Of a DNA stretch of 64,000 nt, positions 8,538-18,920 are shown piece by piece; the first letter of the stretch is position 1, and the number at the start of each line of letters is the position of its first letter. Source of the DNA: Streptomyces sp. NBC_01689 (GTDB lineage Bacteria > Actinomycetota > Actinomycetes > Streptomycetales > Streptomycetaceae); contig NZ_CP109592.1 of NCBI RefSeq assembly GCF_036250675.1, positions 2,604,001 to 2,668,000 of the forward strand, in the 5' to 3' direction. A program made the translations under genes and the position numbers. The notes under the pieces were generated by a model. It had not been told where the DNA came from and searched no databases. It saw only the letters and a list, made by a program, of their open reading frames with translations.

Positions 8538-9905
8538 TCAGTCGCCCGGAGGCGCCGTGTGGGCCACGGGCCTCGCGGGCAGTTCCTTGATCCGGACGTT
8601 GCGGAAGGACACCTGGTCGCCGGCCCCGTGGTTCTGGATGCCGAGGTGCCCGTCCCGCAGGCTGCGGGCCGGATCGGTGTTGGTGTAGTCGTTGATCGCC
8701 ACGCCGTTGAGCCGGACGCGCAGGCGTTCGCCCTCCACCCGGATCTCGTACGTGTTCCACTCCCCCGGCGGGTTCAGCGCGCGGTCCCTCTTCCTGAGGT
8801 CGGCGGACCGGAATCCGTAGACGGCCCCCGTGGTGCGGTCGGGGGTGTCGGTCGCGTCGATCTGGACCTCCAGACCGTGGTCGACGGCGGACCAGGGATC
8901 GTCGGAGGCCGGGAAGCCCACGAACACACCCGAGTTGTCGTCCCCCTCGACCTTCCAGTCCAGCTTCAGCGAGTAGGAGCCGAACGCGGACCCGGCGTAC
9001 CAGAGCATCCCGAGGCCGCCGGACGACGTGAGGGTGCCGTCCGGTGACAGTGCGAACCCGCCCGGTCCGGCCTGCCGCCACTCGGTCAGCGAGGCCGCGG
9101 TGCCGTCGAAGAGCGGCCGGTAGCCGTTCTCCGGCCGGCAGTCGGCCCGGACGGCGCCCGTGGCGTAGCGGAGGCCGCCCAGCAGATGCCGCCGGAAGGC
9201 GGGGTCCGCGTACGACTCCTTGGTGTGGCCGCCCCCGGTGTAGAAGGCACGGCCGCCCCGGTACTCCTGGCACCAGGCGATCGGATGGTCGCCGTTCATC
9301 GTGCCGCCGGAGTAGCTGGACTCGTCGAGGGAGGCCAGGACGTGGACCTGTTCCCGAGGGTCGGACCGGTAGTTGTACCACTCGTCCGTGCGTTCCCAGA
9401 CGCGCGGCAGTCCCGAGGTCGCCGGGTGTCCGCCGTCCTCGATGTCGACCGTCGCGGGCTGGATCGCGGGGTGCGACTGGAACCAGGCGCCCACGAGGCC
9501 ACCGTAGAAGGCCCAGTCGTACTCGGTGTCGGCGGCGGCGTGGACGCCCGCGTAGCCGCCGCCCCGCTCGATGTACCGCTCGAACGCGCCCTGTTGCGTG
9601 TCGTCGAGGACGTCACCGGTGGTCGAGAGGAACACCACGGCGTCGTAGCGTGCGAGGTTGCGTGCCGTGAAGGCGCCCGCGTCCTCGGTGGCGTCCACCG
9701 TGAAGCCGCCTTCGGCTCCCAACTCCCCCAAGGCCGCCATCCCTTCGGGGATCGCGTCGTGACGGAAGCCCGCGGTCCGTGAGAAGACCAGCACCCGGTC
9801 CCCGCCGGGACCGGCCGCGTCCTTCGACGCGGCGGGTCCCGACACACAGCCGAGGAACAGGGCGGCGGCGGCACCCGTGGTCAGTGTCCGTGCCGATGTG
9901 CGCAT
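8538..9905 (-). CDS. Secreted lipoprotein: ThuA domain fused to a DUF1080 (3-keto-disaccharide hydrolase) domain
   Basis: 455 residues. The lipobox FLGC at about residue 20 marks it as a lipoprotein. Residues about 36-255 form a ThuA-like, glutamine-amidotransferase-type domain (VLVFSRTAGFRHDAIPEG, GGGYAGVHAAADTEYDW, GGRAFYTGGGHTKESY). Residues about 265-445 form a DUF1080/3-keto-glycoside hydrolase beta-sandwich (FDGTAASLTEWRQAG, DNSGVFVGFP, GEWNTYEIRVEGERLRVRLNG, GHLGIQNHG). It lies 17 bp after the PQQ-type dehydrogenase gene, so the two are cotranscribed. Likely acts outside the membrane on 3-keto glycosides; ThuA proteins come from trehalose/palatinose catabolism through 3-keto sugars. 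Confidence 0.88.
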   Translation of the reverse strand: MRTSARTLTTGAAAALFLGCVSGPAASKDAAGPGGDRVLVFSRTAGFRHDAIPEGMAALGELGAEGGFTVDATEDAGAFTARNLARYDAVVFLSTTGDVLDDTQQGAFERYIERGGGYAGVHAAADTEYDWAFYGGLVGAWFQSHPAIQPATVDIEDGGHPATSGLPRVWERTDEWYNYRSDPREQVHVLASLDESSYSGGTMNGDHPIAWCQEYRGGRAFYTGGGHTKESYADPAFRRHLLGGLRYATGAVRADCRPENGYRPLFDGTAASLTEWRQAGPGGFALSPDGTLTSSGGLGMLWYAGSAFGSYSLKLDWKVEGDDNSGVFVGFPASDDPWSAVDHGLEVQIDATDTPDRTTGAVYGFRSADLRKRDRALNPPGEWNTYEIRVEGERLRVRLNGVAINDYTNTDPARSLRDGHLGIQNHGAGDQVSFRNVRIKELPARPVAHTAPPGD

Positions 9906-9922
9906 GACCGTCGCTCCTCCTC

Positions 9923-12415
9923 TCAGCCGGTGGTGAAGGTGAAGTCGTCCACGTCGTACAGCGCGCCGGCACCGCCCTTGAAGACGAGGTAGAGGGTGGT
10001 GGTGCCGCGCGGGGTGCGTGCGAGGTCCGCGCTGACGTCCTGGAAGGTGTCCCAGCCGCCGGTCACCGGCACGGTCGCCCTGCCCAGCACCCGACCGGTC
10101 GGGGAGCCCGCCCGGACTTCGAGGGTGCCGCCCGCGCCGCCCGAGGAGACACGCGCCGTGATCTTCTTGGCGTCGGCCAGGACGTAGGGCGTGAAGGAGA
10201 TCCAGTCGCCGTTGTGGATGTCCCCGACGGTCTTCCCGCCGTGTGCGGTGGCCTTGGACTGCAGGGTGGTGCCCGAGGCGTCGCCGTGGTGTTCGGCCTG
10301 GCGGTGCCGGGGCTGGAGCACGTTGCGGTCGTGGGTGGTCAGTGCGGCCTGGCCGCCGCCTCCGCCGTCGGTGTACTCGGCGTCGAGGACCCCGAAGATG
10401 TTGGCGTCCTCGTCGTGGCCGCCGTCGGCGCTGGTCTGCAGGGTGCCGGAGCAGCCGTTCGCCGAGGTGAGGGGGTGGCCGTGGCTGTCGTGCCCGAGGA
10501 CGAAGGTGACCTTCACCTTGGCGCAGTCGATCGCGCGGCCGTCCTCCGGGTCGGTGACCCTCACCTTGAACGGCACGGGGTCGCCGAAGCTGAACAGCTG
10601 TCCGTCTCCGGGTAGTTCGACGGTCACCTTGGGCGCGGTGTTGCCGACCACGATCTGCACGCTCGCGCCACCGGTGCGCCCGGTGCTGTCCTTGGCGGTC
10701 ACCGTCGCCGTGTAGGTCCCGTTCCTCTTGTACGTGTGCGACGGGTCGGCGGCCGTGGAGGTGGCGCCGTCACCGAAGTCCCAGCTGTAGGTGAGGTCTC
10801 CGCCGTCCGCGTCGGACGAACCGGCGGAGGAGAAGCGGACCTTGAGGGGCGCCTGTCCCGAGGTGCGGTCCGCCGTGGCCTGCGCGACGGGCGAGTGGCC
10901 GTCGGTGGCGTTCTCGATGCGGTAGAGACCGGAGTTCTCGTCGCCGCCGAACCAGGCGGTGCCGTAGTCGAGGACGTAGAGCGCGCCGTCCGGGCCGAAG
11001 GCCATGTCCATGATCTGGGTGCCGGTCCACGGGACAGAGTCGATGGACTGGACGGTGCCCTCGGCGTCGGAGGCGATCCGCTTGATCCAGCGGCGGCCGA
11101 ACTCCCCGGCGAAGAAGTTCCCGTCGTAGGCCTCGGGGAACTTCACGGGAGAGTCGAGCGTGGCGTCGTAGTGGTAGACCGGGCCGCCCATCGGGGACTC
11201 GGAGCCGTCGCCGAACTCCGGTACGGAGGCGCCGTCGTAGGGGATCCAGGCGGGCCGGGCCGGGGGCAGGTCGGTGAGGCCGGTGTTGTGCGGGGAGGTG
11301 TTCTTCGGAGCGGAGCAGTCGAAGGCGTCGCCGGAGGTCCGGGTCGCGAAGTCGTAGTCCACGTAGGCGTCGTTCTTGCCGGTGCAGTACGGCCAGCCGA
11401 AGTTGCCCGCCTCGGTGACGCGGGCGAACTCGACCTGTCCGCCGGGCCCGCGCGCCGGGTCGGCCGCGCCGGCGTCCGGCCCGTAGTCACCGACGTAGAC
11501 GATGCCCGTCTTCTTGTCGACGCTGAAGCGGAACGGGTTGCGGAAACCCATCGCGTAGATCTCCGGCCGCGTCCTGGCGGTACCGGGCGCGAACAGGTTC
11601 CCTTCGGGGACGGAGTACGAGCCGTCGGCGTTCACCTTGATGCGCAGGATCTTGCCGCGCAGGTCGTCGGTGTTGCCGGCCGAACGCTGGGCGTCGAAGG
11701 CCGGGTTGCGGTCGGTGCGCTCGTCGATGGGCGTGAAGCCGTCCGACTGGAAGGGATTGGAGTCGTCGCCGGTGGAGAGGTAGAGGTTCCCGGCCGCGTC
11801 GAAGTCGATGTCACCGCCGACGTGGCAGCAGATGCCACGGGAGGTCTTGACGTCGAGGATCTGCTTCTCGCTGGTGTTGTCGAGGGTGCCGTCGGCCTTC
11901 AGGACGAAGCGGGAGAGCCGGTTGACCCCGTCGAACGGCGCGAAGTCGGCGGCCGTCCCGGTCTCGGGAGCGTCACCCGCGGGGGTGTTCAACGGCGGTG
12001 CGTAGTAGAGGTAGATGAACCGGTTGGACGCGAAGCCCGGGTCGACACCGACGCCTTGGAGGCCCTCCTCGTCGTGGGTGTAGACGTCCAGCTTGCCCGC
12101 GAGCCTGGTGTTGCCCGCGGCGTCGGTGAGGCGGAGTTCGCCGTCCCGCGAGGTGTGCAGGACGGAGCGGTCCGGGAGCACGGCGAGCGACATGGGCTCG
12201 CCCACCTCCGGTTCGCCCTTGGCGAGGGTGACCTGCTGGAAGTCCTCGGCGGCCACCGCACTGCCCGGGCCGGCGACGGCTGCGCCGGCCGCCGGGGCGG
12301 TGAGGGTGAGGGACGCGGCTGCCAGTAACGCGCCGCTCAGCAGGGCCAGTGCCCCACGGACCCTTGGGTGTCTCGGACGGTTTTCACGGCTTTTGTTCCG
12401 GACGTTCGGGTGCAC
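9923..12415 (-). CDS. Secreted PQQ-dependent sugar dehydrogenase-like protein with PKD and CBM6-like domains
   Basis: 830 residues. The GTG at 12415 has GGAGG at proper distance; residues 1 to about 55 are a signal peptide with Arg-rich n-region. Residues about 60-480 form a six-bladed GSDH propeller (GVGVDPGFASNRFIYLYYAP, GRKILRI-type and GFRNPFRFSVD motifs). Residues about 490-580 are a PKD domain (PLKVRFSSAGSSDADG, YSWDFGDG). A 100-residue linker region follows, then a CBM6-like lectin domain to the end (IHNGDWISFTPY, YLVFKGG, YDVDDFTF). It probably oxidises extracellular sugars or glycans. An upstream hairpin separates it from the isomerase gene, so it probably has its own promoter. Confidence 0.88.
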   Translation of the reverse strand: MHPNVRNKSRENRPRHPRVRGALALLSGALLAAASLTLTAPAAGAAVAGPGSAVAAEDFQQVTLAKGEPEVGEPMSLAVLPDRSVLHTSRDGELRLTDAAGNTRLAGKLDVYTHDEEGLQGVGVDPGFASNRFIYLYYAPPLNTPAGDAPETGTAADFAPFDGVNRLSRFVLKADGTLDNTSEKQILDVKTSRGICCHVGGDIDFDAAGNLYLSTGDDSNPFQSDGFTPIDERTDRNPAFDAQRSAGNTDDLRGKILRIKVNADGSYSVPEGNLFAPGTARTRPEIYAMGFRNPFRFSVDKKTGIVYVGDYGPDAGAADPARGPGGQVEFARVTEAGNFGWPYCTGKNDAYVDYDFATRTSGDAFDCSAPKNTSPHNTGLTDLPPARPAWIPYDGASVPEFGDGSESPMGGPVYHYDATLDSPVKFPEAYDGNFFAGEFGRRWIKRIASDAEGTVQSIDSVPWTGTQIMDMAFGPDGALYVLDYGTAWFGGDENSGLYRIENATDGHSPVAQATADRTSGQAPLKVRFSSAGSSDADGGDLTYSWDFGDGATSTAADPSHTYKRNGTYTATVTAKDSTGRTGGASVQIVVGNTAPKVTVELPGDGQLFSFGDPVPFKVRVTDPEDGRAIDCAKVKVTFVLGHDSHGHPLTSANGCSGTLQTSADGGHDEDANIFGVLDAEYTDGGGGGQAALTTHDRNVLQPRHRQAEHHGDASGTTLQSKATAHGGKTVGDIHNGDWISFTPYVLADAKKITARVSSGGAGGTLEVRAGSPTGRVLGRATVPVTGGWDTFQDVSADLARTPRGTTTLYLVFKGGAGALYDVDDFTFTTG

Positions 12416-12515
12416 GAAATGCCTCCATGAAGGGGCTGGTCGTACGGGCGGGTGCGGTACGCCGGGGTGCGCCGTCACCCCGGAAGCGTGTGAACCGTGC
12501 GCTGCGGCCCAGGTC

Positions 12516-12570
12516 GTGTCCGCGAAGTCGCGTCGTCCGCCCGGCCGGGCGGACGGGACTTCGCGGACAC
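12516..12570. terminator. Long interrupted hairpin after the TIM-barrel isomerase gene
   Basis: Outer arms GTGTCCGCGAAGTC (12516-12529) and complement (12557-12570), inner arms GTCCGCCCGG (12535-12544) and complement (12545-12554), with a small internal loop. It begins 3 bp after the stop at 12574 and probably ends the ABC-transporter operon transcript. Confidence 0.7.
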
Positions 12571-12573
12571 GGC

Positions 12574-13578
<1,005 letters not shown>

Positions 13579-13580
13579 GG

Positions 13581-14990
13581 CTAGAGGTCTCCTCGAACCG
13601 CTGGGGAGGTGGCTGTCACGGGTGTGGCGGCCACGGGCGTGTAGACGGAGTTCTTCTCGGCGCTCTCCTCGACCGCCGCGAGCACGCGCTGTACCTGCAG
13701 GCCGTCGGCGAAGGACGGCACGGGCGGCCGGCCCGCGGCCACCGCCTGCACCAGATCGTGGGCCTGGTGGGTGAAGCTGTGCTCGTAGCCGAGGCCGTGG
13801 CCCGGCGGCCACCAGGCGTCCAGGTAGGGGTGGTCGGGTTCGGTGACGAGGATGCGGCGGAAGCCCGCGTGGGTGCCGGGCTCGGTGTGGTCGTGGTACG
13901 AGAGTTCGTTGAGCCGCTCCAGGTCGAAGGCCAACGAGCCGCGCTCACCGTTGAGTTCGATGCGCAGGGCGTTCTTGCGTCCGGTGGCGAACCGGGACGC
14001 CTCGAAGGAGGCGAGCGCGCCGGAGGCGAGGCGGCCGGTGAAGAGCGCGGCGTCGTCGACGGTCACGGCACCGAGGCCGGCCCGGTCCGACACCGCGGAC
14101 AGACCGCTCGACGCGGCGGGCAGCGGCCGCCGCCGGACGAAGGTCTCGGTCAGCGCGGAGACCCCGACGACCGGCTCGCCCGCGAGGTACTGGGCGAGGT
14201 CGATGATGTGCGCCCCGAGGTCGCCGAGCGCGCCCGAGCCCGCGCGTTCCCTGCGCAGCCGCCAGGTGAGCGGGAACTCCGGATCCACGAGCCAGTCCTG
14301 GAGGTACGTCACCCGGACGTGCCGCAGGGTGCCGAGCCTGCCCTCCGCGACCATGGCCCGGGCCAGTGAGGTCGCGGGCAGCCGGCGGTAGTTGAAGCCG
14401 ACCATGGCCACCTGGCCGCGGGCGGCGGCCGCTTCGGCGGCCGCCGTCATCGCCTCGGCCTCCTCGACCGAGTTGGCGAGCGGCTTCTCGCACAGCACGT
14501 GCTTGCCGGCGGCGAGGGCGGCGAGCGCGATCTCGGCGTGGCTGTCGCCGGGCGTGCAGATGTCGACGAGGTCGACGTCGTCCCGGGCGATCAGCGCACG
14601 CCAGTCGGTCTCGGCCGCCGCCCAGCCGTGCCGGTCGGCCATGGCGCGGACGGCCTCCGCGTCCCGGCCGCAGACCGCGGCGAGGACCGGGCGGCGGGGC
14701 AGGTCGAAGACGCGGCCCACGGTGCGCCACCCCTGGGAGTGGGCGGCGCCCATGAACGCGTACCCGACCATGCCCACTCCGAGCACCTGTCCGTCCCCGC
14801 CGCGCACCCCGGACCCCCGTACCGGGGTGCTCGCGGCGGACGTCTCCCGCGCCGGGGGCTCCCCCGGCACGGCCCCCGTCACGGCCGCGCTCCCTCCCAC
14901 GGCGGCGTCCCCCACGGGTGCCGCCGGCCCGCTCCCGTCCACTCGGGCCGCCTCCGCCCCGGCCTGCGCGCCCTGGTGCGGCTCTCCCAT
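13581..14990 (-). CDS. Gfo/Idh/MocA family NAD(P)-dependent dehydrogenase
   Basis: 469 residues. The ATG at 14990 follows GGAGGAC, but it adds about 68 low-complexity Ala/Gly/Pro/Val residues before the Rossmann motif [29 protein letters not shown] is the conserved EKP motif, GFNYRRLP the second strand region, and [17 protein letters not shown] holds the catalytic Asp/His region. It probably oxidises a sugar or cyclitol hydroxyl, often at C3. Together with the TIM-barrel isomerase and the ABC importer it forms a catabolic operon. An internal start nearer the Rossmann fold cannot be excluded. Confidence 0.87.
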   Translation of the reverse strand: MGEPHQGAQAGAEAARVDGSGPAAPVGDAAVGGSAAVTGAVPGEPPARETSAASTPVRGSGVRGGDGQVLGVGMVGYAFMGAAHSQGWRTVGRVFDLPRRPVLAAVCGRDAEAVRAMADRHGWAAAETDWRALIARDDVDLVDICTPGDSHAEIALAALAAGKHVLCEKPLANSVEEAEAMTAAAEAAAARGQVAMVGFNYRRLPATSLARAMVAEGRLGTLRHVRVTYLQDWLVDPEFPLTWRLRRERAGSGALGDLGAHIIDLAQYLAGEPVVGVSALTETFVRRRPLPAASSGLSAVSDRAGLGAVTVDDAALFTGRLASGALASFEASRFATGRKNALRIELNGERGSLAFDLERLNELSYHDHTEPGTHAGFRRILVTEPDHPYLDAWWPPGHGLGYEHSFTHQAHDLVQAVAAGRPPVPSFADGLQVQRVLAAVEESAEKNSVYTPVAATPVTATSPAVRGDL

Positions 14991-15042
14991 ACGGATGTCC
15001 TCCTGGTCGTCGTGACGCTGTGGGGGCTGTGAGCGCGGCGGA

Positions 15043-16092
15043 TCACTTGAAGCCGGTGGCCATGTACTGGCCGACGTTGTCCTTGTCGACGACGGCGGAG
15101 TAGAGCGTGAGCGAGGCCGGGATCTCGAACTCGGCGAGGCCGCCGATGCCCTTGCCCTGTCCGAGGGCGCGGGCCAGGTCGATCGCGGACGCCGCCATGG
15201 TCGGCGGGTACAGGACGGTGGCCTTCAGGACGCTGTCGCCCGCCTCGATGGCCTGGAAGGCGGAGAGGGCGCCCGCGCCGCCCACCATCAGGAAGTCGTC
15301 CCGGCCCGCCTGGTCGATCGCGCGCAGCGCGCCCACGCCCTGGTCGTCGTCGTGGTTCCACAGGGCGTCGAACTTCGGCTGCGCCTGGAGGAGCTGGGAC
15401 ATCTTGGCCTGGCCCGACTCGACGGTGAACTCGGCCGCCTGGCGGGCCACCTTCTTGATGTTCGGGTAGTTCTTCAGGGCCGCGTCGAAGCCCTGGGTGC
15501 GCTGCTTGGTCAGCTCCAGGTTGTCGAGTCCGGCCAGTTCGATGACCCGTGCGTCCTGTTTGTCCTTGAGCTGCTCGCCGATGTAGTGACCGGCGCTGAG
15601 GCCCATGCCGTAGTTGTCGCCGCCGATCCAGCAGCGGTACGCCTGCGGGGAGTTGAAGATCCGGTCGAGGTTGACGACGGGGATTCCGGCGCGCATCGCC
15701 TTCAGTCCGACCTGGGTGAGCGCCTTGCCGTCGGCGGGCAGCACCACCAGGACGTCGACCTTCTTGTTGATCAGGGTCTCGATCTGGCCGATCTGCGCGG
15801 CGGTGTCGTTGGAGCCCTCGGTGATCTCCAGTGTCACGTCCGCGTACTTCTTCGCCCGGCTCTTCGCGTTGTCGTTGATCGCGTTGAGCCAGCCGTGGTC
15901 GGCCTGCGGGCCGGCGAAACCGATGGTGACGTGCTTGCCGGGCTTGTCGTCGGCGGCCGGCCGGTCGTTCGAGGCCGGCTTCTCGTCCTTGGTGTCGTTG
16001 CTGGTACAGCCGGTCAGGAGGGCGCCGGCCGTGACGGCGGCGGTCCCGAGGAGCAGTCCTCGGCGGCTGGTGACGTGCGTGGGTGCTGGCAT
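15043..16092 (-). CDS. Sugar ABC transporter substrate-binding lipoprotein
   Basis: 349 residues. The signal region RRGLLLGTAAVTAGALLTGC has an Arg pair and ends in a lipobox cysteine near residue 28. The mature part is a periplasmic-binding fold of the ribose/galactose class (VTIGFAGPQADHGWLNAINDNAKSRA, LINKKVDVLVVLPADG, YRCWIGGDNYGMGLSAGHYIGEQL). It delivers a sugar to the permease encoded 20 bp upstream. The ligand is not predictable from sequence. Confidence 0.92.
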   Translation of the reverse strand: MPAPTHVTSRRGLLLGTAAVTAGALLTGCTSNDTKDEKPASNDRPAADDKPGKHVTIGFAGPQADHGWLNAINDNAKSRAKKYADVTLEITEGSNDTAAQIGQIETLINKKVDVLVVLPADGKALTQVGLKAMRAGIPVVNLDRIFNSPQAYRCWIGGDNYGMGLSAGHYIGEQLKDKQDARVIELAGLDNLELTKQRTQGFDAALKNYPNIKKVARQAAEFTVESGQAKMSQLLQAQPKFDALWNHDDDQGVGALRAIDQAGRDDFLMVGGAGALSAFQAIEAGDSVLKATVLYPPTMAASAIDLARALGQGKGIGGLAEFEIPASLTLYSAVVDKDNVGQYMATGFK

Positions 16093-16112
16093 GGCGGTGA
16101 ACCCTTCCCGTG

Positions 16113-17132
16113 TCAGGTCGTGCTTGCGGTGCGCCGCTGGACCAGGACCGCGGCGACGATGATCGCTCCCTTCGCGATCTGCTGGACGTCGCTCTGCAGG
16201 TTGTTCAGCGCGAAGATGTTGGTGATCGTGGTGAAGATCAGTACGCCGAGGACGGAGCCGGTGATGGTGCCGCGGCCTCCGCTGAGCAGCGTGCCGCCGA
16301 TGATCGCGGCCGCGATGGCGTCGAGTTCGTAGAGGTTGCCGTTGGTGTTCTGGCCCGACCCGGACAGGATGATCAGCAGGAAGGCGGCGATGCCGCAGCA
16401 CAGTCCGGAGAGCAGGTAGAGGTACAGCCGCTGACGTCGTACGTCGATGCCGGCGAGCCGGGCCGCCTCCGCGTTGCCGCCGACGGCGACCGTGCGGCGG
16501 CCGAAGGTGGTCCGGTTGAGGATCAGCCAGCCGATGATCGTGACCACGGCGAAGACCAGCACCAGTGGGGGGATCCCCAGCACGTACGAGTCGCGTTCAC
16601 CGAGTTTCAGGATGCCGTCCACGCCGACGATCTGGGTCCGGCCGTCGGTGATCTGCAGCGCGAGACCGCGGGCCGAGGCGAGCATCGCGAGCGTCGCGAT
16701 GAACGGCACCATCCCGCCGTAGGCGATGAGCAGGCCGTTGACCAGGCCGCAGCCCACCCCGACCAGCACGGCGGTGAAGAGGATGCCCGCGAAGCCGTAC
16801 TCCTGCGTGGCCACCGTGGTCGCCCACACCGAGGAGAGCGCGACGATCGCGCCGACCGACAGGTCGATGCCTCCTGAGGTGATCACGAAGGTCATGCCGA
16901 CGGTGACCACGCCGATCACCGAGGCCTGGGTGAGCACCAGTTGGAGGTTGCGGGTGTCGAGGAACTCGTCGGGTTTGGTGACGCCGCCGATGACGACGAG
17001 GGCGACGAGCACGCCGAGGAGCGAGAGGGTGCGCACGTCGGCACGGGCTCCGAGGGCGCGCCAGGCGGGGAGTTCACCCATCGGCGGCACCTTGCCGGTG
17101 CTGCCCCGGGGCGGGGACACGGGCTGCGTCAT
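16113..17132 (-). CDS. Sugar ABC transporter permease (RbsC/branched family)
   Basis: 339 residues with about 8-10 hydrophobic helices. Family signatures are GMTFVITSGGIDLSVGAIVALSSV and GIDVRRQRLYLYLLSGLCCGIAAFLLI. The ATG overlaps the ATPase stop (ATGA). A single permease gene suggests a homodimer in the membrane with the double-domain ATPase. Confidence 0.92.
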   Translation of the reverse strand: MTQPVSPPRGSTGKVPPMGELPAWRALGARADVRTLSLLGVLVALVVIGGVTKPDEFLDTRNLQLVLTQASVIGVVTVGMTFVITSGGIDLSVGAIVALSSVWATTVATQEYGFAGILFTAVLVGVGCGLVNGLLIAYGGMVPFIATLAMLASARGLALQITDGRTQIVGVDGILKLGERDSYVLGIPPLVLVFAVVTIIGWLILNRTTFGRRTVAVGGNAEAARLAGIDVRRQRLYLYLLSGLCCGIAAFLLIILSGSGQNTNGNLYELDAIAAAIIGGTLLSGGRGTITGSVLGVLIFTTITNIFALNNLQSDVQQIAKGAIIVAAVLVQRRTASTT

Positions 17133-18646
17133 GATGCCGGACTTCCTTCCATGACGAGGTCGAGGACACGGTGTTCGTCGAGCTCCCCGGCGGGGGCGGT
17201 GTGGACGACCCGGCCCTCGCGCAGGACCAGCACACGGTCGGCGAGCCCCAGCACCTCGGGCACCTCGCTCGACACCATCAGGACGGCCAGGCCCTCGTCG
17301 GCGAGGCGGCGGACGACCGCGTACAGCTCGGCGCGGGCGCCGACGTCGACCCCGCGGGTCGGCTCGTCGAGCAGCAGGACCCGGCAGCCGCGCAGCAGCC
17401 AGCGCGCCAGGACCGCTTTCTGCTGATTGCCTCCGGACAGCGTCCGGACCGGGACCGCCGGACTGTCCGGGCGCAGCGACAGTTCACGGGTCGCCGCCCG
17501 GGCCGCTCCCCGCTCCGCGCTCCGGTCGATCCAGCCCCCGCGCGAGAAGCGGGACAGGGAGGACACCGAGACATTGCGGGTGACGGACTCCAGCATCAGC
17601 AGCGCCTGGGCCTTGCGTTCCTCGGGCGCGAGTCCGAGCCCGGCGCGGACCGCGGCGCGGACACTGCCGGGACGCAACGGCCGTCCGTCCACCAGGACCT
17701 GACCGGCGGTCGGCCGGCGCGCGCCGTAGACCGTCTCCAGGATCTCGGAGCGCCCGGAGCCGACGAGCCCGGCCAGCCCGACGATCTCGCCGGGACGGAG
17801 ATCGAGGTCGAGCGGGTCGAACTCGCCCGCGCGGGCCAGTCCCCTGACCCGCAGCACGGGTTCGGCCGTGGGCTTCCGTGCGGGCCGGTCCGGGAAGACG
17901 TACTCCACGGTGCGCCCGGTCATCAGCGCGACGATGTCGCGGGTCGGGGTGGACTTCGCGGGGAGCCCGCCCGCCACCGCCCGCCCGTCCTTGAGTACGG
18001 TCACGCGGTCGCCGATGCGGCGGATCTCCTCCAGCCGGTGCGAGATGTAGACGACGGCGACACCGTCCGCGGTGAGCCCGGCGACGATCCGGAAGAGGTT
18101 GTCCACCTCGTCGGGGTCGAGGGCGGCCGACGGTTCGTCCATCACGATGAGGCGCACCTCGTGGGACAGTGCCCGCGCCATGGAGACGATCTGCCGCTGC
18201 GCGGACGAGAGTTCACCGACGAGCCGGGCCGGATCGATCTCGGGGTGGCCGAGCCGTGCGAGGAGCGCGGCCGTCGAGGCGCGCGCTGCCCTTCCCCGTA
18301 CGACGAATCCGGCCGAGGTGGGTTCGTGTCCCAGGTGGACGTTCTCGGCCACCGACAGCCCTTCCACCAGGTCGAGTTCCTGGTAGATGGTGGCGATGCC
18401 GAGGCGCATGGCCGCGATCGGGGAGCGTAGCGTGACGGGCGCGCCGCGCCAGCCGATCATGCCCTCGTCGGGCTGGTGGGCGCCGGACAGGACCTTGATG
18501 AGAGTGGACTTCCCGGCCCCGTTCTGGCCGAGCAGACAGTGGACCTCGCCGGCCTGTACGTCCAGGTCGACACCGTCGAGGGCGCGGACGCCGGGGAACG
18601 ACTTGGTGATGCCGGACATGGTGAGCAGCGGTGGTTCTGGTGCCAT
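17129..18646 (-). CDS. Sugar ABC transporter ATP-binding protein, two ATPase domains
   Basis: 505 residues of the RbsA/MglA/XylG type. Domain 1: Walker A GQNGAGKST, signature LSSAQRQ (degenerate), Walker B LIVMDEPSAALD. Domain 2: degenerate Walker A GLVGSGRSE, signature LSGGNQQKAVLARWL, Walker B VLLLDEPTRGVD. This asymmetry is normal for the family. It is the first gene of the transporter operon, 274 bp downstream of the ROK regulator. Confidence 0.93.
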   Translation of the reverse strand: MAPEPPLLTMSGITKSFPGVRALDGVDLDVQAGEVHCLLGQNGAGKSTLIKVLSGAHQPDEGMIGWRGAPVTLRSPIAAMRLGIATIYQELDLVEGLSVAENVHLGHEPTSAGFVVRGRAARASTAALLARLGHPEIDPARLVGELSSAQRQIVSMARALSHEVRLIVMDEPSAALDPDEVDNLFRIVAGLTADGVAVVYISHRLEEIRRIGDRVTVLKDGRAVAGGLPAKSTPTRDIVALMTGRTVEYVFPDRPARKPTAEPVLRVRGLARAGEFDPLDLDLRPGEIVGLAGLVGSGRSEILETVYGARRPTAGQVLVDGRPLRPGSVRAAVRAGLGLAPEERKAQALLMLESVTRNVSVSSLSRFSRGGWIDRSAERGAARAATRELSLRPDSPAVPVRTLSGGNQQKAVLARWLLRGCRVLLLDEPTRGVDVGARAELYAVVRRLADEGLAVLMVSSEVPEVLGLADRVLVLREGRVVHTAPAGELDEHRVLDLVMEGSPAS

Positions 18647-18669
18647 GACGGTTCCCCTTGGCGGGCGTG

Positions 18670-18920
18670 CGGGCCGGTTGCAGGGCGGGGCGGACGGCGG
18701 CGCGGTGCGGGGTGGTGCGGAGAGCGGGGCCGGGCCGGGAGCTGAGCGGGACGGGGCCGAGCCGAGCGGGGAGCGCTCGGAGCCCGACCGGACGAAGCGG
18801 CCGTGGCGGACGCGTGGTGCGGGTGCGGGTGCGGCTGTGCCTTCGGGTACGGGCGGGCGCGGGTACGGCTGCGCCTTCGGGTACGGGTGGAGGCGGGTGC
18901 GGGTACGGCGGCGGGTGCGG
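18670..18920. repeat. Low-complexity GC repeats between the ROK gene and the ABC operon
   Basis: Many short repeats of CGGGTACGG and GCGGGTGC; a 20-mer CGGCTGYGCCTTCGGGTACG occurs twice (about 18832 and 18867). No ORF with coding character. This region must hold the ABC-operon promoter if the operon is separate from the ROK gene. Confidence 0.5.
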